The notes beneath the pieces are model-generated. The model did not search any database and was not told the origin of the DNA. It was given only the letters and a program-made list of their open reading frames with translations. From the NCBI GenBank assembly GCA_937872985.1, contig CALMUW010000087.1, positions 1-64,000 on the forward strand: a DNA stretch of 64,000 nucleotides. Direction: 5' to 3'. Positions 49,968 to 61,410 of the stretch are shown in pieces (the first letter of the stretch is position 1; each line of letters starts with the position of its first letter). This stretch comes from an uncultured Alphaproteobacteria bacterium. Lineage in GTDB: Bacteria > Pseudomonadota > Alphaproteobacteria > Rhizobiales > Aestuariivirgaceae. Both the position numbers and the translations under genes were made by a program.

Positions 49968-50384
49968 ATGCCGACGACCCGCATTCACATCGAGAAGCTG
50001 CGCCAGGCGGGCCTGCGCCCGACGCGCCAGCGCGTGGCTCTGGCCCATCTCCTGTTCGGCGAGGGGGACCGGCACGTCTGCGCCGAGTCGCTCCATGCCG
50101 AAGCCATGTCCGGCAATGTGCGGGTGTCGCTGGCGACCATCTACAACACGCTGAACCAGTTCACGGCGGCGGGGCTGTTGCGCGAAGTGGCCATCGAAGG
50201 CGACCGCAGCTATTACGACACCAATACCTCGGACCATTTCCACTTCTTCCAGGCGGAAAACGGCGAGATGCTGGATATCGACGCCTCGAACCTGACCATC
50301 ACCGGTCTGCCGGATCTGCCGCCGGGCAAGGAAATCGACCGCATCGATGTGATCGTGCGGATCAAGGACGCCAAGCCGCAGTAA
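49968..50384 (+). CDS. irr: Iron response regulator Irr (Fur family)
   Basis: 138-aa Fur-family repressor/activator that senses haem and controls iron genes in Hyphomicrobiales and Rhodobacterales. Winged helix at about 8-80 (LRPTRQRVALAHLLF, VSLATIYNTLNQF), then the Irr-type metal/haem region TSDHFHFF at 85-92 in place of the usual Fur HHDH site. ATG 49968 is the only suitable start, and the TATAAT lies just 7 nt before it. Divergent from fabA. A weak hairpin lies after it. Confidence 0.9.
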   Translation: MPTTRIHIEKLRQAGLRPTRQRVALAHLLFGEGDRHVCAESLHAEAMSGNVRVSLATIYNTLNQFTAAGLLREVAIEGDRSYYDTNTSDHFHFFQAENGEMLDIDASNLTITGLPDLPPGKEIDRIDVIVRIKDAKPQ

Positions 50385-50404
50385 AATCACCTGACACCAT
50401 GAAT

Positions 50405-50421
50405 GCCCGCCAGAAGCGGGC
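50405..50421. terminator. Hairpin between irr and the SH3 gene
   Basis: GCCCGC (50405-50410), loop CAGAA, GCGGGC (50416-50421), 20 nt past the irr stop. Short stem and only two T's follow, so it is a weak terminator candidate for the convergent pair. Confidence 0.45.
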
Positions 50422-50451
50422 TTGCCATTGGCGTGTTGACGGGAAAGAGGA

Positions 50452-51060
50452 TCAGTCCAGCTTTTCGCCGGGATAGACGCCCCAGAGCATGGCCTGCTCG
50501 ACATAGCCGTCATAGCCGCCGGTGGCGACCCGGCACCATTGCCCGTCGCAGGTATCGACCTCAACCTGCACACCTGAGGAGAGCTTGGCCACGTCCCCGG
50601 AGTCATTCCGGCTGGCCTGGCGCATGGCGGTGGTCTGGCCCTGCTTCCAGGGCGCCACCAGCGCGGTGCGCTTGCCGGAGAGCATGGCTTCGAGAATCCA
50701 GCCCTCGGCCCCCTCGCTGTCGCGGATGCGCCGCCAGCTATCCGACTCGGCAATGATCTCCACCGGCATGCCCTTGCGCTGGAACACCCAGGCCACGGGA
50801 TGATCGCTGGAGGGACCGCGGCGGACATTGACCTTTTCGGCCTTGAGCGACACGAAGCGCGGCAGGGGCAGGCCCGACGGGCCCAACTGGTCGGGCGGTG
50901 CCACCGAGCCGGTCTGGCTGCCGGCGGCGCGGGCGGCGGGAAGGCCGCCATCGGCGGGTTGCAGCAGCGACCAGGCCACGGCACCAGCGACCAGCAGGCA
51001 GGCGGCGGCAATGCCGATGGTGCCCCATCGCCGTTGCTGTTCGCCCTGCGCACCCACCAT
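50452..51060 (-). CDS. SH3 domain protein, membrane-anchored
   Basis: 202-aa protein with one N-terminal membrane helix (about 14-34) and two bacterial SH3-like segments in the periplasm: about 70-130 (KVNVRRGPSSDHPVAWVF ... GWILEAMLSGKRTALV) and about 155-195 (VQVEVDTCDGQWCRVATGGYDGYVEQ). The pattern NVR-GPS-- and W--I is the usual SH3_4/SH3_3 signature. Probably binds peptidoglycan or regulates a cell-wall enzyme, as proposed for relatives. ATG 51060. It is convergent with irr and divergent from the dehydrogenase gene. Confidence 0.85.
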   Translation of the reverse strand: MVGAQGEQQRRWGTIGIAAACLLVAGAVAWSLLQPADGGLPAARAAGSQTGSVAPPDQLGPSGLPLPRFVSLKAEKVNVRRGPSSDHPVAWVFQRKGMPVEIIAESDSWRRIRDSEGAEGWILEAMLSGKRTALVAPWKQGQTTAMRQASRNDSGDVAKLSSGVQVEVDTCDGQWCRVATGGYDGYVEQAMLWGVYPGEKLD

Positions 51061-51200
51061 GGGTCTCTTTCCCGCTTGTGCCGCACCCGGATCAGCGTTT
51101 ACACCGCCTGCCGTGCGTTGCCAACTTTCACCCCATGACAGGCTTGGCCGGTCGGGGTTAAGATTGGGTCAACAGGCCAGAAGCCGGACCGGAGAATGCC

Positions 51201-52190
51201 ATGACCACACGGAAACCGCTCGTCATCGTGACCCGCAAACTGCCTGACGCGGTGGAGACCCGGATGATGGAGCTGTTCAACACCAGTCTGAACAGCGACG
51301 ATCACCCCATGAGCAAGGCGGAACTGGTGGAAGCGGTGAAGACCGCCGAGGTGCTGGTGCCCACGGTCACCGACCGCATCGACAAGTCCATCATCATGCA
51401 GGCCGGACCGCAGTTGAAGCTCATCGCCAACTTCGGCAACGGGGTGGACAACATCGACGTCGAGACGGCGATCACGCGCGGCATCACGGTGACCAACACG
51501 CCCGGCGTGCTCACCGAGGACACGGCCGACATGACCATGGCGCTGATCATGGCGGTGTTGCGCCGCGGCGCCGGGGGGGGGCAGGTCACCGGCCCGGACA
51601 AGCAGTGGCAGGGGGGCGCGGCCCCCAGGGTGGTGGGGGCGGCCCCCAGCCGGCAGCGGCTGGGCATCATCGGCATGGGGCGCATCGGCACGGCCCTGGC
51701 CCGCCGGGCCAAGGTCTTCGGCATGCAGATCCACTATCACAACCGCAAGCCCGTGAACGCCAGGCTGGCCGAGGAACTGGAGGCTACCTATTGGGAAAGC
51801 CTCGACCAGATGCTGGCCCGCATGGACATCGTCTCGGTCAATTGCCCGCATACGCCGGGCACCTATCACCTGCTGTCGGCGCGGCGGCTGAAGCTCATGA
51901 AAAAGGACGCCATCATCGTCAACACGGCGCGCGGCGAGATCATCGACGAGAATGCCATGGCGCGCATGCTGGAGGCGGGCGAGCTGGGCGGTGTCGGCCT
52001 TGACGTCTATGAGCACGAGCCGGCCATCAACCCGCGTCTGGTGAAGGCCAGGCAGGCGGTGCTCCTGCCGCACATGGGTTCGGCCACGCTGGAGGGCCGG
52101 GTGGACATGGGCGAGAAGGTCATCATCAACATCAAGACCTGGGTGGACGGCCACAAGCCGCCGGACCGGGTCTTGCCCGCCATGCTGTAA
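51201..52190 (+). CDS. D-2-hydroxyacid dehydrogenase (glyoxylate reductase-like)
   Basis: 329-aa NAD(P)-dependent 2-hydroxyacid dehydrogenase; the closest type is D-glycerate dehydrogenase/glyoxylate reductase. Catalytic Arg in NTARGEI (about 238), Glu in YEHEP (about 271) and His in LPHMGSAT (about 290); Rossmann motif GIIGMGRIG near 154-162. The stretch 124-150 (nt about 51570-51650) is full of G and C runs and has lost the usual W-GW-P--LG consensus while keeping the frame, so base errors there are likely. ATG 51201 with GGAGA upstream. Confidence 0.88.
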   Translation: MTTRKPLVIVTRKLPDAVETRMMELFNTSLNSDDHPMSKAELVEAVKTAEVLVPTVTDRIDKSIIMQAGPQLKLIANFGNGVDNIDVETAITRGITVTNTPGVLTEDTADMTMALIMAVLRRGAGGGQVTGPDKQWQGGAAPRVVGAAPSRQRLGIIGMGRIGTALARRAKVFGMQIHYHNRKPVNARLAEELEATYWESLDQMLARMDIVSVNCPHTPGTYHLLSARRLKLMKKDAIIVNTARGEIIDENAMARMLEAGELGGVGLDVYEHEPAINPRLVKARQAVLLPHMGSATLEGRVDMGEKVIINIKTWVDGHKPPDRVLPAML

Positions 52191-52194
52191 GCTT

Positions 52195-52255
52195 AGGGCA
52201 ACAGTTTCCCATTAATGGCTTTGGAGCACGTTCTCCGGCTCCGGGCGGTTGCCCT
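52195..52255 (+). other. Inverted repeat in the gap before glgP
   Basis: AGGGCAAC (52195-52202) and GTTGCCCT (52248-52255) are a perfect 8-bp inverted repeat 45 nt apart, with a smaller GGAG/CTCC pair inside. It lies between the dehydrogenase stop (52190) and glgP (52338). It might be a terminator-like or leader RNA element of the glycogen operon, or chance. Confidence 0.35.
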
Positions 52256-52337
52256 GCCGGGCGTCACCCGCTAAACCCATCCGCCAAAAGAGGGGCGCTC
52301 ATCAGCCGCCCCGCCAGAGCAACGGGACATCCTCATC

Positions 52338-54824
52338 GTGAACGACACCGTCATCAACCACAACGGCAACCATGCCTTTGACAGCCTGCCGCAGCCCGGC
52401 CCGAACACGGCGGAGCAACTGGCCGCCGACCTGCTGAAGAAGCTGGCCTTTTCGGTGGGCAAGGATCCCGCCGCGGCCGAGGGTCACGACTGGCTGAAGG
52501 CCGCCATTCTGGTGATCCGCGACCGGGTGATCGGCCACTGGCTGAAGTCGGTGCGCGACACGGTCAACCATGAGACGAAGCGGGTCTATTACCTCTCCAT
52601 GGAGTTCCTGATCGGCCGCCTGCTGCGCGATGCCGCAAGCAACCTCGGTCTCTATGACAATCTGCGCAGCGCCCTCGCCAGCCTGGATGTTGATGCCGAC
52701 ATCATTGCCGCGCTGGAGCCGGACGCGGCCCTGGGCAACGGCGGCCTGGGCCGTCTCGCCGCCTGTTTCGTGGAAAGCATGGCGAGCCTCGGGATTTCCG
52801 CCTTCGGATATGGCATCCGCTATCGCTATGGCCTGTTCCGCCAGATCATCATCGACGGCAATCAGGTGGAATTGCCGGAGGACTGGCTGGCCCATGGCAA
52901 CCCCTGGGAATTCGAGCGCCGCGAGCGCGCCTTCGAGATCAGCTTCGGCGGCGTGGTGGAAACCCGCACCCAGGCCGATGGCACGGCGGAGAGCCACTGG
53001 AAACCCAACGACCGTCTGCTGGCGGTGGCCTACGACACGCCCATCTGCGGCTGGAAGGGCGGGCGGGTGAACACGCTGCGCCTGTGGAACGCGCTGCCCA
53101 TCGACCCCATCAAGCTTGACCAGTTCAATTCCGGCGACCACATCGGCGCCCAGGCCGAGGAAGCGCGGGTGGAAGCGCTGACCCGGGTGCTCTATCCCTC
53201 CGATTCGTCGCCCGCGGGCCAGGAGTTGCGTCTGCGGCAGGAATATTTCTTCACCTCGGCCTCGCTGCAGGACCTGATGCGCCGCCACATGCGGCAGTAT
53301 GGCACCATCCATAATCTCGGGGACAAGGCGGCCATCCAGCTCAACGACACCCATCCCGCCATTGCGGTGGCCGAATTGATGCGGCTTCTGATCGACCACT
53401 ATCGGCTGCCGTGGGACGAGGCGTGGAACATCACGCGGGCCACCATCGCCTACACCAATCACACGCTGCTGCCGGAGGCGCTGGAAAGCTGGCCCGTGTC
53501 ACTGGTCGAGCGCCTGCTGCCGCGCCACATGCAGATCATCTACGCCATCAACGCCGGGGTCATTGCCGACGCGCACAAGAAGTCCATGGTGGATTTCGGC
53601 TTCCTCGGGGCCATCTCGCTCATCGACGAGAGCAATGGCCGACGCTTGCGCATGGGGCAATTGGCCTTCGTGGGGGCGCATTCCATCAACGGCGTGTCGG
53701 CGCTGCATTCCGAACTGATGAAGAAGACCGTGTTCAAGGACCTGAACACGCTTTATCCCGGCCGCATCAACAACAAGACCAATGGCATCACGCCGCGGCG
53801 CTGGCTGATGCAGGCCAACCCGGGCCTGACCGGCCTCATCCGCGAGGCCATCGGTGACGGCTTCATGGACAATGCCGAACGGCTCACGGCCCTCGACGGC
53901 TTTGCCGAGGATGCCGCCTTCCGCGAGAAATATGCGGCAGTCAAATGGGCCAACAAGCTGAAGCTGGCCCAGCTCATTTCGACGCGCGCCGGCGTCCACG
54001 CCGATCCCGCCGCCATCTTCGATGTGCAGATCAAGCGCATCCATGAATACAAGCGCCAGCTTCTGGGCATCCTGGAAGCGGTGGCCATGTATAATGCCAT
54101 CAAGGCCGATCCGGCGCGGACCTTTGTGCCACGGGTCAAGATCTTCGCGGGCAAGGCCGCCGCCTCCTATACCGAAGCCAAGACCATCATCCGGCTGATC
54201 AATGACGTGGCCCAGGTGGTGAACAATGATCCGGTGGTGGGTGACCGGCTGAAGGTGGTGTTCCTGCCCAACTACAATGTGACGCTGGCCGAAATGATTG
54301 TGCCCGCCGCCGACATTTCAGAGCAGATTTCCACCGCGGGCATGGAGGCCTCGGGCACCGGCAACATGAAACTGGCGCTGAACGGGGCGATCACCGTGGG
54401 CACGCTGGATGGTGCCAACATCGAGATCCTGGAACAGGCGGGGGCCGACAATCTCTTCATCTTCGGGCTGACCGCCGCCGAGGTGGCGGAAGCGCGCCTG
54501 CGCGGCCACAATTCGCGGGCCATCGTGGAGGGCAATCCGGCATTGAAGCAGGTCATCGACCTCATCGGCTCCGGCGCCTTCTCGCCGGCCGAGCCGGGGC
54601 GCTATCACGGGCTGGTGAACCGCCTGCTCGACCATGATTATTTCATGGTGACCGCCGATTTTGCCGCCTATCTCGCCGCCATGGCCAAGGCCGAGGAGGC
54701 CTGGCGCGACCCCGCCCGCTGGCAGGCCATGGCCATTCACAACACCGCGCGGCTGGGGTGGTTTTCCTCCGACCGGACCATCCGGCAATATGCCTCGGAA
54801 ATCTGGAATGTGCCGGTGACATAA
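52338..54824 (+). CDS. glgP: Glycogen/alpha-glucan phosphorylase
   Basis: 828-aa GT35 phosphorylase that releases glucose-1-phosphate from glycogen. The PLP Lys is in the block EASGTGNMKLALNGA near 665-680, and the family motifs EFLIGRLL (about 80) and ALGNGGLGRLAACF (about 131-144) are complete. Start GTG 52338 (GTGAACGAC). First gene of the operon glgP-glgB-glgC-glgA-pgm-glgX/malQ; 56 bp before glgB. Regulation is not visible beyond the leader inverted repeat at 52195. Confidence 0.96.
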   Translation: MNDTVINHNGNHAFDSLPQPGPNTAEQLAADLLKKLAFSVGKDPAAAEGHDWLKAAILVIRDRVIGHWLKSVRDTVNHETKRVYYLSMEFLIGRLLRDAASNLGLYDNLRSALASLDVDADIIAALEPDAALGNGGLGRLAACFVESMASLGISAFGYGIRYRYGLFRQIIIDGNQVELPEDWLAHGNPWEFERRERAFEISFGGVVETRTQADGTAESHWKPNDRLLAVAYDTPICGWKGGRVNTLRLWNALPIDPIKLDQFNSGDHIGAQAEEARVEALTRVLYPSDSSPAGQELRLRQEYFFTSASLQDLMRRHMRQYGTIHNLGDKAAIQLNDTHPAIAVAELMRLLIDHYRLPWDEAWNITRATIAYTNHTLLPEALESWPVSLVERLLPRHMQIIYAINAGVIADAHKKSMVDFGFLGAISLIDESNGRRLRMGQLAFVGAHSINGVSALHSELMKKTVFKDLNTLYPGRINNKTNGITPRRWLMQANPGLTGLIREAIGDGFMDNAERLTALDGFAEDAAFREKYAAVKWANKLKLAQLISTRAGVHADPAAIFDVQIKRIHEYKRQLLGILEAVAMYNAIKADPARTFVPRVKIFAGKAAASYTEAKTIIRLINDVAQVVNNDPVVGDRLKVVFLPNYNVTLAEMIVPAADISEQISTAGMEASGTGNMKLALNGAITVGTLDGANIEILEQAGADNLFIFGLTAAEVAEARLRGHNSRAIVEGNPALKQVIDLIGSGAFSPAEPGRYHGLVNRLLDHDYFMVTADFAAYLAAMAKAEEAWRDPARWQAMAIHNTARLGWFSSDRTIRQYASEIWNVPVT

Positions 54825-54880
54825 TTCCGGTTGCGCTGCCCCGCCTCACGGTCTCATAGTGGGGGCCACGGGGTGGGTTC

Positions 54881-57091
54881 ATGGGTTACAACAGGCTCAA
54901 CCAGCAAGAAGCCGAAGCCATCGTCACCGGACGCCACGAGAATGTGTTTGCCGTTCTCGGTCTTCATGAAATGGACCAAGGTTTTGTGGCCCGCTGCTTC
55001 CTGCCGGGGGCCGAGGCGGTGGAAGCCTTCGACCCCAGGGGCAAGTCCCTCGGCACCCTCACCCGCATTCATGATGCCGGATTGTTTGAAGGACCGGTCA
55101 AGCTGAAGCAGCGCGCGCTGCTGCGGTTTTTCGCCAGGCGCGGGGGAGACACCTGGGAGGTGGTGGACCCCTACAGTTTCGGCCCGGTGCTGGGGCCCAT
55201 GGACGATTATCTCGCGGTCGAGGGCACCCACTTCCGGCTCCACGAGAAGCTTGGCGCGCATCCCATGGTTCATGGCGGGGTGGCGGGCGTGCATTTCGCC
55301 GTCTGGGCGCCCAATGCCCGGCGCGTGTCAGTGATCGGCGACTTCAACCATTGGCATGGTGCGGTTCATGTCATGCGCAAGCGCATGGCCACCGGCATGC
55401 ACGAGATCTTCATCCCCGCCGCGCGCGCAGGCCAGCTCTACAAGTTCGAGATCATCGGTCCCGATGGCGCGCTCCTGCCGCTGAAGAGCGATCCTTACGC
55501 CTTTGCCGCCGAACTGCGGCCCGGCACGGCCTCGCTCATCACCGATATTTCAACCTTCACCTGGACCGACCAGGACTGGCTGGCAAGGCGGGCCGAGCGC
55601 GACCATCGCCGTTCGCCCATGACCATCTACGAGGTGCACGCCGGATCCTGGCGGCGGGGCGACGACAACCGCTTCCTGACCTACGACGAACTGGCCGAGC
55701 AGCTCATTCCCTATGTGCAGTGGATGGGCTTCACCCACATCGAGTTCCTGCCGCTCAACGAGCATCCCTATGATCCGTCCTGGGGCTATCAGCCCACCGG
55801 GATTTATGCCCCCACCTCGCGCTTCGGCGATCCCGCAGGCTTTGCCCGCTTCGTCAACCGGGCGCATGAGGCGGGCATCGGCATCATCATGGACTGGGTG
55901 CCGGGCCATTTCCCCACCGACCCCTCCGGCCTGGCGCGTTTCGACGGCACGGCCCTGTATGAACACGAGGACCCGCGCCAGGGTTTCCACCCCGACTGGA
56001 ATACGGCCATTTACAATTTTGGCCGCACCGAGGTCACTTCCTTCCTCATCAACAATGCGCTGTTCTGGTTCGAGGTCTATCACATCGATGGCTTGCGCGT
56101 GGATGCGGTGGCCTCCATGCTCTATCTCGATTATTCGCGGCGTGAGGGCGAGTGGATTCCCAATGTCCACGGCGGGCGCGAGAACCTTGAGGCCATCGCC
56201 TTCATGCGCCGCCTCAACGAGGTGGTCTATGCAGCCCACCCCGGCATCATGATGATCGCCGAGGAATCGACCGCCTTTCCCGGCGTGTCGCAGCCGACAT
56301 CAGCCGGGGGGCTGGGTTTCGGTTTCAAGTGGAACATGGGCTTCATGAACGACACGCTGTCCTACATGGCGCGTGACCCCATCTATCGCCGCCACCATCA
56401 CAGCCAGATCACCTTCGGACTGCTCTATGCCTTCTCGGAAAATTTCGTGCTGCCGCTCAGCCACGACGAGGTGGTGCATGGCAAGGGCTCGCTCCTCACC
56501 AAGATGGGCGGCGACGACTGGTGCAAGTTTGCCGGGCTGCGGGCCTATCTGACGCTCATGTGGGCGCATCCCGGCAAGAAGCTCTTGTTCATGGGCCAGG
56601 AACTGGCACCCTGGAGCGAATGGAGCGAGAGCCGCAGCCTCGACTGGCATCTCGAAGCCCATGCGCCGCACCGGGGCCTGCAATGGCTGGTGCGCGACCT
56701 GAACCATCTGCACCGCGACCTCGCCGCGCTGCATGGCCGCGACGCCGAGGGCGAGGGCTTCACCTGGCTCATCCCCGACGACCATGACAATTCGGTCTTC
56801 GCCTGGGCGCGCTTTGCCAGGGATGCGCCGCCCGTGGTGCTCATCGCCAATCTGACGCCGGTGGCGCGCGAGGGCTATGAAGTGCCCCTGCCCCGCGCCG
56901 GCACCTGGCGCGAGCGGGTGAACAGCGACGCCCAGGCCTATTGGGGGTCGGGCCTCGGCAATGGCGGCAGGGTCGAGGCCGAGGCCGTGCCGCACCGGGG
57001 CTTTCCGGCGCGGGCGCGGCTGCTGCTGCCGCCCATGGCCAGCATCATTCTCGAATTTGACGGGTATCACACAAGGGATCTTCACCCATGA
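54881..57091 (+). CDS. glgB: 1,4-alpha-glucan branching enzyme
   Basis: 736-aa GH13_9 branching enzyme that makes alpha-1,6 branches. N-terminal beta domain (about 1-110), CBM48 (about 115-220, [18 protein letters not shown] at about 144-161), then the barrel with the nucleophile Asp in [11 protein letters not shown] (about 407), acid Glu in [10 protein letters not shown] (about 460) and the third Asp in [12 protein letters not shown] (about 528). Full length. ATG 54881; its end overlaps glgC by 4 nt (ATGA). Confidence 0.97.
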   Translation: MGYNRLNQQEAEAIVTGRHENVFAVLGLHEMDQGFVARCFLPGAEAVEAFDPRGKSLGTLTRIHDAGLFEGPVKLKQRALLRFFARRGGDTWEVVDPYSFGPVLGPMDDYLAVEGTHFRLHEKLGAHPMVHGGVAGVHFAVWAPNARRVSVIGDFNHWHGAVHVMRKRMATGMHEIFIPAARAGQLYKFEIIGPDGALLPLKSDPYAFAAELRPGTASLITDISTFTWTDQDWLARRAERDHRRSPMTIYEVHAGSWRRGDDNRFLTYDELAEQLIPYVQWMGFTHIEFLPLNEHPYDPSWGYQPTGIYAPTSRFGDPAGFARFVNRAHEAGIGIIMDWVPGHFPTDPSGLARFDGTALYEHEDPRQGFHPDWNTAIYNFGRTEVTSFLINNALFWFEVYHIDGLRVDAVASMLYLDYSRREGEWIPNVHGGRENLEAIAFMRRLNEVVYAAHPGIMMIAEESTAFPGVSQPTSAGGLGFGFKWNMGFMNDTLSYMARDPIYRRHHHSQITFGLLYAFSENFVLPLSHDEVVHGKGSLLTKMGGDDWCKFAGLRAYLTLMWAHPGKKLLFMGQELAPWSEWSESRSLDWHLEAHAPHRGLQWLVRDLNHLHRDLAALHGRDAEGEGFTWLIPDDHDNSVFAWARFARDAPPVVLIANLTPVAREGYEVPLPRAGTWRERVNSDAQAYWGSGLGNGGRVEAEAVPHRGFPARARLLLPPMASIILEFDGYHTRDLHP

Positions 57092-58349
57092 CCCAGGACA
57101 GGAAATTTGCGCCCCTTTCACGCGATGCCATGGCCTATGTGCTGGCGGGCGGGCGCGGCTCGCGCCTGATGGAACTGACCGACCGGCGCGCCAAGCCCGC
57201 CGTCTATTTCGGCGGCAAGACCCGGATCATCGACTTTGCCCTGTCCAATGCGCTCAACTCCGGCATCCGCCGCTTCGGGGTGGCCACGCAATACAAGGCC
57301 CATTCCCTCATCCGCCATTTGCAGCGCGGCTGGAACTTCCTGCGGCCCGAACGCAACGAGGGTTTTGACGTGCTGCCCGCCTCGCAGCGCGTGTCCGAGG
57401 ACCAGTGGTATAATGGCACGGCGGACGCGGTCTATCAGAACGCCGACATCGTGCAGGACTATGCCCCCGACCACATGGTCATTCTGGCGGGCGACCACAT
57501 CTACAAGATGGACTATGAAATCATGCTGCAACAGCATGAGGACCAGGACGCCGATGTGACCGTGGGCTGCCTGGAGGTGCCCAAGGCGGATGCCTCGGGT
57601 TTCGGCATCATGCATGTGGACGAGCGTGAGCGCATCGTCGACTTCATCGAGAAGCCCAAGGATCCGCCGACCCTTCCGGGCAAGCCCGACACCTGCCTCG
57701 CCTCCATGGGCATCTATGTCTTCCGCACCAAGTTCCTCTTCGATCTTTTGACCGAGGATGCGGCCGACCCGCATTCGTCGCACGATTTCGGCAAGGACAT
57801 CATTCCGCATGTGGTGAAACACGGCAAGGCGGTGGCCCACCGCTTCGCCAAATCCTGCGTGCGGTCCAGTTTCGAACACGAACCCTATTGGCGCGACGTG
57901 GGAACGGTGGACGCCTATTGGGAAGCCAACATCGACCTCACCGCCACGGTGCCGGCGCTTGACATCTATGATCACGAGTGGCCCATCTGGACCTTCTCGG
58001 AAATCACCCCGCCCGCGAAATTCGTGCACGACGAGGACGGCCGGCGCGGCATGGCCATTTCCTCGCTGGTGTCCGGCGGCTGCATTGTCTCCGGCGCCAG
58101 CATCAAGCGCACGCTCTTGTCCACCGGCTGCCGGATCAATTCCTTCTCGCACATGGAGGAGGCCGTGGTGCTGCCCTATGTCCATGTCGGCCGCAAGGTC
58201 CATCTGAAGCGGGTGGTCATCGACCGCGGCGTGGTCATTCCCGATGGCCTGGTGGTGGGCGAGGATCCCGAGGTCGACGCCCAGCGCTTCCGCCGCACCG
58301 CCAACGGCATCTGCCTCATCACCCAGCCCATGATCGACGCGCTCAAGAC

Positions 58350-58353
<4 letters not shown>
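57088..58353 (+). CDS. glgC: Glucose-1-phosphate adenylyltransferase
   Basis: 421-aa ADP-glucose pyrophosphorylase, the committed step of glycogen synthesis, usually allosterically regulated. The signature [21 protein letters not shown] (in outline, about 13-33) holds the catalytic site, with GTADAVYQN near 111-119 and a C-terminal left-handed beta-helix (about 300-421). ATG 57088 overlaps the glgB stop; ATGA overlap with glgA follows. Confidence 0.97.
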
Positions 58354-61409
<3,056 letters not shown>

Positions 61410-61410
<1 letters not shown>

